Source: an uncultured Collinsella sp.
Lineage (GTDB): Bacteria; Actinomycetota; Coriobacteriia; Coriobacteriales; Coriobacteriaceae
Reading direction: 5' to 3'
DNA length: 64,000 bases
Assembly: GCA_902492235.1 (NCBI GenBank)
Contig: CABUKS010000009.1
Coordinates: 1-64,000, forward strand
The position numbers and the translations under genes are program-made. Below the pieces are notes generated by a model. It had not been told where the DNA came from. It did not search any database and saw only the letters and a list, made by a program, of their open reading frames with translations. Below are positions 50,272 through 58,265 of this stretch, one piece after another (the first letter of the stretch is position 1; each line of letters starts with the position of its first letter).

Positions 50272-51546
50272 ATGGCAAACGAGATTTGGACCATCAAGCG
50301 TTGTCTCGAGTGGACCAAGGAGTACCTGGCCGAGCGCGGCGAGGAGCACCCCCGTCTTTCTGCCGAGTGGCTGCTCTGCGCTGCCACGGGTTTGGCACGC
50401 ATCGACTTATATATGCGCATGGACGAGACGCTTAACGCGGCTCAGCTCGAGACCATGCACGCGGCCGTTGTTCGTCGCGCTAAAGGTGAACCGCTGCAGT
50501 ACATCACCGGCAGCACGCAGTTTCGCATGATCGACGTCACGTGCGCCCCCGGCGTGCTCATTCCGCGTCCCGAGACCGAGATGCTCGTCGAGGAAGTCCT
50601 CAATTATCTGGATGCCGAGGTGCTGAGCCCCGAGGCTGCTGCCCGTCAGCGTGTTGAGCTGCCTTGGAACGATGAGGTCGAGGAGGCACGCAAGGCTGAG
50701 GCCGCGCTGGCAGACGAACGCGCGGCCGCCGAGCGCCGTGCCGCCAACCTGACGGCCGCCGATGAGGCTGCGCTGGGTAGCGACGTGCTCGGCAGCCGCG
50801 CCTATGCCGAGGAACTGGCCGACCGCGAGGCCGAGGAAGCCGCCGCGCAGGCAGCAGAAGCCGAAGCGGCAGAAGCAGAGGCCATGGAAACCCCCGAGCC
50901 CGAGCTCGACGAATACGGCATCGCCATTGAGGACAACGACCAACAGGCGACTCCCGCGCAAGATGCCGCCGAGGCCAACGTATCTGCCCCAGCCGAGCCC
51001 CGCACTGCCCGCGTTCTCGAGGTCGGCTGCGGCACGGGCTGCATTTCGCTCTCCCTTGCCTGGGAGCGCCGCGGGCACGTTACCTGCACTGCTACCGATA
51101 TCGAGCCGCGCGCCATCGACCTTGCTACCAAAAACCGCGATGCGCTTGGCCTCACGTCCGACGAGGTCGCCTTCAGCCTCACGAACCTGGTGAGCTCCAT
51201 CCCCCGCGAGGAGTGGGGCACCTTTGACGTGCTCGTCTCCAACCCGCCTTACATTCCGACCGACGTTATGCGCTCGCTGCCGCACGAGGTCAAGGATTTT
51301 GAGCCCGACCTGGCGCTCGAGGGCGGCGCCGACGGCCTCGATATCTTCCGCCGCCTGCTCAATGCGGCGCCTTACATGCTGCGCGCCGGCGGCCTGTTTG
51401 CCTGCGAGCTCTACGAGGGTGCCCTCGATGCCGCGGCCGAGCTCTGTCGCCAGGCAGGCCTTTCGGACGTGCGTATCGTCCATGACCTTACCGATCGCCC
51501 CCGCATCGTCCGAGCCATCGTCACCGAGCCTAAGCAGCGCCAGTAA
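50272..51546 (+). CDS. prmC: Peptide chain release factor N5-glutamine methyltransferase with a long acidic insert
   Basis: A 424-residue PrmC/HemK; usual length is about 280. The N-terminal helical domain (1-75) and beta region with GEPLQYITGSTQF and GVLIPRPETEML are normal. Residues about 113-243 are an insert rich in Ala, Glu and Asp, with no predicted fold. The methyltransferase then resumes with VLEVGCGTGCISLSLA (SAM binding) and VSNPPYIP (NPPY at 324-327), which binds the glutamine. It methylates the GGQ Gln of RF1 and RF2. GGAGGG precedes ATG 50272. The insert is encoded in frame and has the codon use of the gene. Confidence 0.93.
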   Translation: MANEIWTIKRCLEWTKEYLAERGEEHPRLSAEWLLCAATGLARIDLYMRMDETLNAAQLETMHAAVVRRAKGEPLQYITGSTQFRMIDVTCAPGVLIPRPETEMLVEEVLNYLDAEVLSPEAAARQRVELPWNDEVEEARKAEAALADERAAAERRAANLTAADEAALGSDVLGSRAYAEELADREAEEAAAQAAEAEAAEAEAMETPEPELDEYGIAIEDNDQQATPAQDAAEANVSAPAEPRTARVLEVGCGTGCISLSLAWERRGHVTCTATDIEPRAIDLATKNRDALGLTSDEVAFSLTNLVSSIPREEWGTFDVLVSNPPYIPTDVMRSLPHEVKDFEPDLALEGGADGLDIFRRLLNAAPYMLRAGGLFACELYEGALDAAAELCRQAGLSDVRIVHDLTDRPRIVRAIVTEPKQRQ

Positions 51547-51560
51547 TATTTATTAACTGG

Positions 51561-51590
51561 TTAGCAAAAATTATAAAGTAGTTTATAATT
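51561..51590 (+). promoter_or_regulatory. Promoter and palindromic operator of the hicAB-like pair
   Basis: AATTATAAA-gtag-TTTATAATT (51569-51590) is a perfect 22-base palindrome. It contains the -10 box TATAAT (51584-51589), and TTAGCA (51561-51566) is a possible -35 at 17 bases. Binding here by the antitoxin would block the promoter, as in known HicAB systems. Confidence 0.65.
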
Positions 51591-51614
51591 AGGACGGCTG
51601 AAAGAGGTCGGCCC

Positions 51615-51800
51615 ATGCAACCTCCTATCTTTCGGGAAATCATTGCCCTACCCAAGCACGATGGATTCGTGAAGGTCGCGCAAGTCGGTAGTCGTGCTAA
51701 GTATGTTTCTGGTGACCGTGTTGTCACCGTGAACGGCTCTGGTGGTGATCGACCAAAGAAGGGCACGTGGGCAAGTATTCGTCGCCAAGCTGGATGGTAG
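51615..51800 (+). CDS. HicA-like toxin, lacking the usual catalytic histidine
   Basis: A 61-residue dsRBD-fold mRNA interferase-like protein. GFVKVAQVGSRAKYVSGDRVVTVNGSGGDRPKKGTWASIRRQAGW follows the HicA pattern (GSH....Y......TVP.H...L..GT...IL+QAG). The catalytic His of the GSH motif is Arg here (VGSRAKYV), and the later His is missing too. It could be an inactive toxin, a variant with other chemistry, or a misread site. AGAGG precedes the ATG. The antitoxin gene starts 11 bases after its stop. Confidence 0.7.
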   Translation: MQPPIFREIIALPKHDGFVKVAQVGSRAKYVSGDRVVTVNGSGGDRPKKGTWASIRRQAGW

Positions 51801-51811
51801 TTGGAGGCAAA

Positions 51812-52258
51812 ATGAGGCAGCGATTTACCTATGACTGCGTTCTCATAAAAGAAGACGACGGTTACTGCGCCAGCTTCCCGCAGATTCCCGGCGCCTTTGC
51901 CGATGGCGATACACGCGAAGAAGCGATTGCCCATGCCACCGAGGCGCTGATGGCGTTTTTGGCCGACGACCTCAACAACGGTTTGACTCCGGCAGGGTAC
52001 GAACACTCGGCCGAGGTCGTGGCCCTTTCAGTCGAAATCGACCACGAGGACGCTCGGGAAGCGGCGTGCCGAACATTTAAAGGCGCAGCGCTGGACCTCA
52101 AAGTCTCCGCTCCGCGGATTACCGCGCTGGTCAAAGCCGGAAAGCTCGATGTTGAACTCGTCGATGGCCGTCGGATGATAACGATAGACAGCATCGAGCG
52201 CTACGCCGCCCAAGAACGTCACGCCGGAAGACCAAAGAAGTCTGTAGCCTTCCAATAA
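51812..52258 (+). CDS. HicB-like antitoxin with C-terminal DNA-binding region
   Basis: A 148-residue protein. The N-terminal HicB fold includes YDCVLIKEDDGYCASFPQIPGAFADGDTREEAIAHATEALMAFLADDLNNG, a close match to the family. The C-terminal part (APRITALVKAGKLDVELVDGRRMITIDSIERYAAQER) reads like an excisionase or MerR-type winged helix rather than the usual Arc or Xre domain. It probably neutralises HicA and represses the palindromic promoter at 51561. TTGGAGG precedes ATG 51812. The pair lies between prmC and the Sua5 gene, which are close together in many Gram-positives. Confidence 0.82.
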   Translation: MRQRFTYDCVLIKEDDGYCASFPQIPGAFADGDTREEAIAHATEALMAFLADDLNNGLTPAGYEHSAEVVALSVEIDHEDAREAACRTFKGAALDLKVSAPRITALVKAGKLDVELVDGRRMITIDSIERYAAQERHAGRPKKSVAFQ

Positions 52259-52392
52259 CCCCCTGACTTTCACCGACTACTAGAGCCGCTCACCAAACCA
52301 ACATGCACTCTGGCCAAATAGGTTGAACGTTTCGTGCGAGAATGCCCCTCAGTAAACAAACTTGCACCAGAGCGTAAGGGGCTGGCATACAC

Positions 52393-53136
52393 ATGCAGAC
52401 GGTCTATCGGGTATACGAGGGAACGCGCGAGCCGCATCGGCTCGCCGTCGAGCGCACGGCCGAGGTGCTCGGCCGCGGCGGCCTGGCCTTGATCCCGACC
52501 GAGACCGTCTACGGTGTCGCCGTGGCAGTCAACGCCTTCTCGGACGCCGTGCCCCAAGATACAAGCGAATTCCCATCGTGGCCGCGCGATCCGCAGGCTG
52601 TCGTCAATGGCGCCGCGGTCCCCGCGCTCGGTACCGGCTACCGCCGCATCTTTACCCTCAAGCGGCGCAAGCTCACCCAAACGGTCGCCTGGCTGGTTGA
52701 TAATGCCGAAGCACTCGACCGCTATGGCGTGGATATCCCCGAAGAGGCTCGCGTACTCGCGCGACGATGCTGGCCGGGAGCCCTGACTATCGTGGTCAAG
52801 GCGGCCCCCTGCGTGCCGACCTTTATGCGTGCCGCCGACGACACGGTGGCTCTTCGCGCGTCGGCCTCGCCTGTGGTCCAAGCGCTCATCCGCGCCTGCG
52901 GCAGTCCCCTTGCCTGTACGAGCGCCAACACGCACGGCGCGCCCTCGCCGGCAAGCTTTGCCGCCGTCGAGGGTCGCATCCTGGAGGGGGTCGATGTTGC
53001 CGTCGACGCCGGCGAGACCCCGTGTCGCGACGCCTCGACCATCGTGTCGTTCCAGCACGGCGGGCTCCAGATCCTGCGCCAAGGCGCACTTCCCGCATCA
53101 GAGATCGAACGGGTCCTGTCCGACCCGATGCAATAG
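52393..53136 (+). CDS. L-threonylcarbamoyladenylate synthase (Sua5/YciO/YrdC family)
   Basis: A 247-residue YrdC-domain protein. It makes threonylcarbamoyl-AMP from Thr, bicarbonate and ATP for the t6A37 tRNA modification. GGLALIPTETVYGVAVAV near residue 29, FTLKRRKLTQTVAW, RCWPGALTIVVKA and PLACTSANTHGAPSP are the substrate-binding motifs. About 35 residues between the first two motifs (DAVPQDTSEFPSWPRDPQAV) exceed the usual length. It lacks the C-terminal Sua5 domain. The upstream AAGGGG is 12-17 bases from the ATG, rather far. The gene is often found near prfA-prmC. Confidence 0.88.
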   Translation: MQTVYRVYEGTREPHRLAVERTAEVLGRGGLALIPTETVYGVAVAVNAFSDAVPQDTSEFPSWPRDPQAVVNGAAVPALGTGYRRIFTLKRRKLTQTVAWLVDNAEALDRYGVDIPEEARVLARRCWPGALTIVVKAAPCVPTFMRAADDTVALRASASPVVQALIRACGSPLACTSANTHGAPSPASFAAVEGRILEGVDVAVDAGETPCRDASTIVSFQHGGLQILRQGALPASEIERVLSDPMQ

Positions 53137-53149
53137 AAAGGTGTAAGCG

Positions 53150-54691
53150 ATGTCGTTGAATCTGGGCAGCCTGGGCATGGAAGATGCCTCGTTTAACTTT
53201 GGCGGTTCCTACATCATGGCGCTCGACTGCGGCACCACCTCGGTACTTGCGACCATCGTCGACGAGTACGGCTGCATCGTCGCGCAGGCACGTCGTAGCG
53301 TCAAAACCAGCTTCCCGCGTCCCGGTTGGATAGAGCAAGACCCCATGGAGGTGCTTGCCAGCCAGATCGGCGTGATGATGGAGGTCCAGTTTAAGAGCGG
53401 CATCCATTCTGACCGCATCGCCGCCATCGGTATCTCCAACCAGCGCGAGACCACGGTGGTGTGGGACCGCATAAGCGGCCAACCCATCTATAACGCCATC
53501 GTGTGGCAATGCCGTCGCACCGCACCTCTGATCGACGAGCTGGTCGAGCGGGGCGCAGAAGAGCTGGTGCGCTCCCGCACGGGACTCACGCTCGATCCGT
53601 ATTTCTCGGCTTCCAAGGTGCAGTGGATCCTCGACAACGTCGACGGTGCGCGTGAGAGCGCGGCGGCGGGCGACCTCATGTTCGGCACCATCGACACCTG
53701 GCTCATCTACAACCTCACCGGCAGTCAGGTCTTTGCCACCGACTACACCAATGCCAGCCGCACGGCACTCTTTAATATCCATACGCTCGATTGGGACGAC
53801 GACCTGCTGGCGCTCTTTGACGTTCCACGTTCCATGATGCCCGAGGTTCGTTGGAGCTCGGGCGACTACGGCCGCGTCGCGAGCGACATCATGACCAACA
53901 TGCCGCCCATCATGGGCGTGGCGGGCGACCAGCAGGCGTCGCTGTTCGGCCACTGCTGCTTCCATCCCGGCCAGACCAAAAACACCTATGGCACGGGTTG
54001 CTTTATGCTCATGAACACCGGCGACGAGGTCGTCGAATCCAAGAACGGTCTGGTCTCCACGATCGGTATCGCCGCGGACGGCAAGATCAGCTATGCACTC
54101 GAGGGCTCCATCTTTGCTGCCGGTTCCACCATGAACTGGCTGCGCAACAACATGGGCATCATCTCGAGTGTGAGCGAGTCGGCACAACTCGCCGCTTCGA
54201 TCAACGACAATGAGGGCTGCTACTTCGTCCCCGCCTTTGCGGGTCTGGGCGCTCCCTGGTGGGACCCGCATGCCCGCGGTATCGTGTGCGGTCTGACCGG
54301 CGCCTCGAGCCGTGCGACCATCGTACGTGCCGCCTGCGAATCCATGGCATATCAGAGCTACGACGTGCTGCGCGCCATGGAGCAGGACGTGGGACTTTCG
54401 ATTGAGCGCCTGTCCGTCGATGGCGGTGCCTCGTGCAACGAGTTCATCATGCAATTCCAGGCCGATCTGCTGGATATCCCCGTGTTGCAGTGCGAGACGG
54501 TGGAGACCACGGCGATCGGTGCCGCGTACTTGGCGGGTCTTGCCGTCGGCTATTGGGAAGACCTGGAAGAACTGGAGCAAAATGCCCAGATCGTTAGGAC
54601 CTTCCTTCCCCACATGTCCGCCGAGCGCCGCGAACAAAACCTTGCGGGCTGGTGTGATGCAGTCAAGCGCTCGCTCAGTACCGCACAGTAG
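53150..54691 (+). CDS. glpK: Glycerol kinase
   Basis: A 513-residue FGGY kinase. YIMALDCGTTSVLATIVDEYGCIV begins the first domain, followed by GWIEQDPMEVL, GISNQRETTVVWDRISGQPIYNAIVWQCRRT and the second-domain signature VDGGASCNEFIMQFQADLLDIPV (about residues 425-445). It makes glycerol 3-phosphate from glycerol and ATP. The first 22 residues extend beyond common GlpK, but GAAAGG before the ATG supports the start. It follows the Sua5-like gene by 13 bases and no glycerol facilitator is nearby. Confidence 0.93.
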   Translation: MSLNLGSLGMEDASFNFGGSYIMALDCGTTSVLATIVDEYGCIVAQARRSVKTSFPRPGWIEQDPMEVLASQIGVMMEVQFKSGIHSDRIAAIGISNQRETTVVWDRISGQPIYNAIVWQCRRTAPLIDELVERGAEELVRSRTGLTLDPYFSASKVQWILDNVDGARESAAAGDLMFGTIDTWLIYNLTGSQVFATDYTNASRTALFNIHTLDWDDDLLALFDVPRSMMPEVRWSSGDYGRVASDIMTNMPPIMGVAGDQQASLFGHCCFHPGQTKNTYGTGCFMLMNTGDEVVESKNGLVSTIGIAADGKISYALEGSIFAAGSTMNWLRNNMGIISSVSESAQLAASINDNEGCYFVPAFAGLGAPWWDPHARGIVCGLTGASSRATIVRAACESMAYQSYDVLRAMEQDVGLSIERLSVDGGASCNEFIMQFQADLLDIPVLQCETVETTAIGAAYLAGLAVGYWEDLEELEQNAQIVRTFLPHMSAERREQNLAGWCDAVKRSLSTAQ

Positions 54692-54814
54692 GGCTGCGAT
54701 GGGCTGCTCGATACAACAAACCGCTAAACTAATGCACGGCGCGCGGCAACAACATCGCCATGCGCCTTGCCAGCAAGGCCATCTTCCGGCCGCAACGAAA
54801 GGGGCAATCAACCC

Positions 54815-55462
54815 ATGACCGTCACCTACGATACGTCCCGTGTGACCCTTGTCGATCACCCGCTCGTCCAGCATAAGCTGTCGATTCTGCGCGACAAAAA
54901 CACCGGCACCAACCAGTTCCGCCAGCTCGTGCGCGAACTCGCACTTTTTGACGGCTACGAGGCCATGCGCGACCTGCCCATGGAAGACGTCGAAGTCGAG
55001 ACCCCCATCACCACCGCAACGTTTAAGCAGCTCGCCGGCAAAAAGCTCGCCATCGTTCCCATTCTGCGTGCAGGCCTTGGCATGGTCGATGGCATCCTCG
55101 ACTTGGTACCCTCCGCTCGCGTGGGCCACATCGGTATGGAGCGCGACGAGGTTACCCACGAGCCGCATGAGTATTACTGCAAGATGCCCAAGGATATCGA
55201 CCAGCGCATCTGCCTGGTCGTCGACCCCATGCTCGCCACGGGCGGTTCGGCCGAGATGGCCATCAGCTACCTGCGCGAGCGCGGTGTCAAGGACATCCGC
55301 ATGCTGTGCATCGTCGCGGCCCCCGAGGGCCTCAAGTCGCTGACTGAGAAGGACCCCGATGTGCATATCTATACCTGCGCCATCGACGACCATCTCAACG
55401 AAGCTGCCTACATCGTTCCCGGCCTGGGCGACGCCGGCGACCGCATCTACGGCACGCTGTAA
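54815..55462 (+). CDS. upp: Uracil phosphoribosyltransferase
   Basis: A 215-residue enzyme that makes UMP from uracil and PRPP for pyrimidine salvage. LVDHPLVQHKLSILRDKNTGTNQFRQLVRELA is the usual N-terminus. The PRPP-binding motif is VVDPMLATGGSAEMAI near residue 130, and the end (DDHLNEAAYIVPGLGDAGDRIYGT) holds the uracil-binding tail. ATG 54815 follows GAAAGGGG. It is monocistronic; an imperfect GTGCGCG / CGCGCAC hairpin (about 55505-55541) lies beyond it. Confidence 0.96.
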   Translation: MTVTYDTSRVTLVDHPLVQHKLSILRDKNTGTNQFRQLVRELALFDGYEAMRDLPMEDVEVETPITTATFKQLAGKKLAIVPILRAGLGMVDGILDLVPSARVGHIGMERDEVTHEPHEYYCKMPKDIDQRICLVVDPMLATGGSAEMAISYLRERGVKDIRMLCIVAAPEGLKSLTEKDPDVHIYTCAIDDHLNEAAYIVPGLGDAGDRIYGTL

Positions 55463-55654
55463 TCTCTGGGCCATACCGGCTAACGTCGAAAATACGAAGA
55501 AATGGTGCGCGCGGGCGAGCAAAAGACGACCACGCGCACTCCTGTTAACGGACGTTTTGCCCTGCAGGGTTCGAGAAAAACGTATTACCGTACCTGCGGC
55601 ATAAAGAAGGTCTTAAGAAAACGAACAGGTGCGTATTAACCGATGCTTTTTCGG

Positions 55655-55682
55655 TTGTACTTTAGCGATTGGCTCGTACAAT
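55655..55682 (+). promoter_or_regulatory. Likely promoter of the ATP synthase operon
   Basis: TTGTAC (55655-55660) and TACAAT (55677-55682) are 16 bases apart, about 60 bases before the first gene of the operon. Confidence 0.6.
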
Positions 55683-55743
55683 AGTCACCAATGTTTGGCG
55701 GGAACTGTTCTGTAAGGCGTTAAAAAGGAAAGTGAGGACGCCA

Positions 55744-56055
55744 GTGTTTCAGATAGCCGATCTGCTCGCTATCGTTGCAGGTGCCATCGCGGGCGCGATT
55801 GCCTTCCTTCCCTTTGTCTTTACGCTCAAGCCGGTTCTTGACGATAAGCAGAATGCGGACATGCTCAAGGGTATGGTGAGTCTCGCGGTCTCGGCAATCG
55901 CGTTGCTTGTCTTTACCTTGGTTGTGTTTGTGTTGTTCGGAGAGGCATTTCGCATGTTCCTCCTGGGCGAGGCGATCGGCTTCGTGGCCTTTATGGCCGC
56001 CTGCGCGGTTCGCGTCGCCAAGGCGCTGCGAGATCCTCATGAGGTCGAAAGGTAA
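55744..56055 (+). CDS. Small membrane protein at the head of the ATP synthase operon (AtpI-like)
   Basis: A 103-residue protein with three or four hydrophobic helices (FQIADLLAIVAGAIAGAIAFLPFVF, GMVSLAVSAIALLVFTLVVFVLFG, FLLGEAIGFVAFMAACAVRV). Place and size fit AtpI, a helper for c-ring assembly, but there is no clear sequence signature. GTG 55744 has GAGG six bases upstream and is preferred over GTG 55732. The atpB gene starts four bases after its stop. Confidence 0.6.
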   Translation: MFQIADLLAIVAGAIAGAIAFLPFVFTLKPVLDDKQNADMLKGMVSLAVSAIALLVFTLVVFVLFGEAFRMFLLGEAIGFVAFMAACAVRVAKALRDPHEVER

Positions 56056-56058
56056 GTC

Positions 56059-56862
56059 GTGGAAATTTTTGAAAAGCTGCCTGATGAGATTAATCATCTG
56101 GTCAGCGAGTTCAGCTCCACCCCTGTCGTGGGCGATCTGAGCTGCGGCATCACGCAGTACTCGTTTTGGCTGATCGTCTCCACGATCGTGCTCCTGATCG
56201 TCCTGGCCGTGTTCAAGAAGAAGCAGACCCTGGTTCCCAAGGGCTTCTTCGTCAACGGTTTCGAGTACATCATCGAGTACGTCGAGAACGATATCGGCAA
56301 GGGTGTCGTGGGTGAGAACTGGAAGAAGCACTTCCCGTTCCTGTGCTCGCTTTTCCTGTTCATCCTGATCAATAACATGATCGGCCTGATCCCGGGAATG
56401 AAGCCCGGCACCGGCGCAATCGGCTCCACCGCCGCACTCGCCATTTTCGCCTTCGTGTACTTCATCTACTACGGATGCAAGGCTCACGGCGTGATCGGCT
56501 ACATCAAGAGCCTCGCCCCGCAGGGCGTGAGCTTCCCGATGAACGTGCTCGTGTGGGTCGTCGAGCTTTTCTCGACCTTCCTGCGCCTCATCACGCTCGC
56601 CGTCCGTCTGTTCTGCAACATGTTCGCAGGACACGTGGTCATGGGCTCGTTCGCCATCATGGCGAGCATGTTCATGCAGCCGCTGCTTCAGCAGGTTTCC
56701 GCGGCCCACGCCGTCGGCGCCCTGCCTTCGCTGGCCTGGCTTGCCATCCTCATCCTGATCTATGCGATCGAGCTTGTGGTCGGCGCCATCCAGGCTTACG
56801 TCTTCACGGTCCTTACCGCCGTGTATGTCTCCGAGGCAGAGGAGGTCGCGGAGGAGGAGTAA
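56059..56862 (+). CDS. atpB: F1Fo ATP synthase subunit a
   Basis: A 267-residue membrane subunit. FLCSLFLFILINNMIGLIPG and ELFSTFLRLITLAVRLFCNMFAGHVVMG are diagnostic; the latter carries the essential Arg facing the c-ring. The start is GTG 56059 (GTGGAAATT), with AAAGG before it. Next to atpE after a 124-base gap. Confidence 0.96.
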   Translation: MEIFEKLPDEINHLVSEFSSTPVVGDLSCGITQYSFWLIVSTIVLLIVLAVFKKKQTLVPKGFFVNGFEYIIEYVENDIGKGVVGENWKKHFPFLCSLFLFILINNMIGLIPGMKPGTGAIGSTAALAIFAFVYFIYYGCKAHGVIGYIKSLAPQGVSFPMNVLVWVVELFSTFLRLITLAVRLFCNMFAGHVVMGSFAIMASMFMQPLLQQVSAAHAVGALPSLAWLAILILIYAIELVVGAIQAYVFTVLTAVYVSEAEEVAEEE

Positions 56863-56986
56863 TCTTCCGTTCGCGCCTTAAAGGTAAGGCAATTCGTTAA
56901 ACCGCCGGTGCCCGTACCCATGGAGCCCGGCAGTTATAAAAAGGTTATCCTGCGTGAAATAAGACACGCACGACAAAGGAGGAATC

Positions 56987-57181
56987 GTGGGAGTTATCGG
57001 TTACGGTCTCGGTGTTATCGGCGCTGGTCTTGCTATCGGCCTGTCTGCTCTGGGTGCTACGGGTGCTATGGCCCGTCAGCCTGAGGTCCAGGGCCGCGTG
57101 TTCACCGTCTTCATCATGGGCTCCGCCTTCGGCGAGGCTCTGGCTCTGATCGGCTTCGTTGTCGCGCTGATCGTTAAATAG
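56987..57181 (+). CDS. atpE: F1Fo ATP synthase subunit c
   Basis: A 64-residue hairpin of two helices, shorter than the E. coli subunit (79). The loop is ARQPE (29-33), and the ion-binding carboxylate is Glu50 in GSAFGEALALIG. Residues around it (Glu-Ala-Leu) lack the Gln/Ser/Thr pattern of sodium-driven rings, so proton coupling is likely. The start is GTG 56987, with AAAGGAGG six bases before it. The very strong ribosome site suits a subunit needed in many copies. Confidence 0.95.
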   Translation: MGVIGYGLGVIGAGLAIGLSALGATGAMARQPEVQGRVFTVFIMGSAFGEALALIGFVVALIVK

Positions 57182-57196
57182 CACGGAGCGTCAAGT

Positions 57197-57799
57197 ATGA
57201 ATCTTTCATCCCAGAAGAGCGCGATCGCACTCTCCGCGTCCGCGGCCGCGCTGCTTATGCCGGTTTCCGCGTTCGCCGAGGACGGCGCTGCCGGTGCGGA
57301 CATCCTCATCCCTAAGATGGCGGAGTTCATCCCGGCGCTTATCGCCTTCCTGATCATCTGGATCGTGCTGGCCAAGGTCGCCCTGCCGGGCATCATGAAA
57401 ACCATGGAGGAGCGCGGCAAGAAGATCGAGGAGAGCCTCGACGAGGCCGAGAAGACCAAGCAGGAGGCTATCGCCAAGCGCGCTGAGTCCGACTCGATCG
57501 TCACCGACGCCCGTCGTCAGGCTGCCGACATCGTTCTCGAGGCCCGTAAGGACGCCGAGTCCGAGCGCGCCCGTATCATCGAGGCTGCTCACAAGGAGGC
57601 CGAGGAGATCATCGCCAAGGCCCATACGACCGTCGAGGACGAGCGCAAGTCCATTTACGCCGGTGCCGCGAGCTCCATCGCCGACCTGTCCGTTGCCGTC
57701 GCCACCAAGATCGTGGGCGAGGCACTCGAGGACGATGCCGAGCAGAAGAAGCTCATCGAGCGCTACATCCAGGAAGCAGGTAGCCTGAATGCCGACTAG
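57197..57799 (+). CDS. atpF: F1Fo ATP synthase subunit b, with signal-peptide-like N-terminus
   Basis: A 200-residue stalk subunit. A hydrophobic helix (EFIPALIAFLIIWIVLAKVALPGI, about 44-67) is followed by a long charged coiled coil to about 165. Unusually, residues 1-27 look like a cleavable signal peptide (KSAIALSASAAALLMPVSAFAED), so mature b may start after AFA. It begins 15 bases after atpE and overlaps atpH by 11 bases. Confidence 0.93.
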   Translation: MNLSSQKSAIALSASAAALLMPVSAFAEDGAAGADILIPKMAEFIPALIAFLIIWIVLAKVALPGIMKTMEERGKKIEESLDEAEKTKQEAIAKRAESDSIVTDARRQAADIVLEARKDAESERARIIEAAHKEAEEIIAKAHTTVEDERKSIYAGAASSIADLSVAVATKIVGEALEDDAEQKKLIERYIQEAGSLNAD

Positions 57800-58265
57800 C
57801 CGCTATCAGGACAAGGTGCTCGAGACCTACGCGCGCTCCCTTCTGGAAGCCGCTAAGGCCGAGGACCATGTGTTTGAGGACCTCGAGATGATCGAGCGCC
57901 TGGCTTCTGCCAGCCCCGAGATCATCGCCGTGCTCGACACCATGTCCAAGCGCGACCAGCTCGACCTTCTTCCCAAGGTGGCAGCTGCCTTTAAGTATGT
58001 TGCCGAGGAAGACGAGGATGTAGTGGGCGTGACCGTCACCACGGCGATCCCGCTCGACGACGAGCTGCGTCAAACCATCACTAAGAAATGCGAGCAGGAC
58101 TTCGGCCGCAAGGTATTCCTTATCGAGCAGGTCGACCCGTCTATCGTGGGCGGCCTGGTGCTCGAGGCCCGCGGCGAGCGTCGTGACATTTCCGTCAAGA
58201 CGCAGCTGCGCATCGCGCAGGAGACCCTCGCAAACTCTGCTAATTCGTACGGAGGTGAAGCCTAA
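57789..58265 (+). CDS. atpH: F1Fo ATP synthase subunit delta
   Basis: A 158-residue OSCP-type subunit. RYQDKVLETYARSLLEAAK starts the helical domain, and GRKVFLIEQVDPSIVGGLVLEARGERRDISVKTQL is the usual C-terminal signature. It overlaps atpF and shares one base (TAATG) with atpA. Confidence 0.95.
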   Translation: MPTSRYQDKVLETYARSLLEAAKAEDHVFEDLEMIERLASASPEIIAVLDTMSKRDQLDLLPKVAAAFKYVAEEDEDVVGVTVTTAIPLDDELRQTITKKCEQDFGRKVFLIEQVDPSIVGGLVLEARGERRDISVKTQLRIAQETLANSANSYGGEA

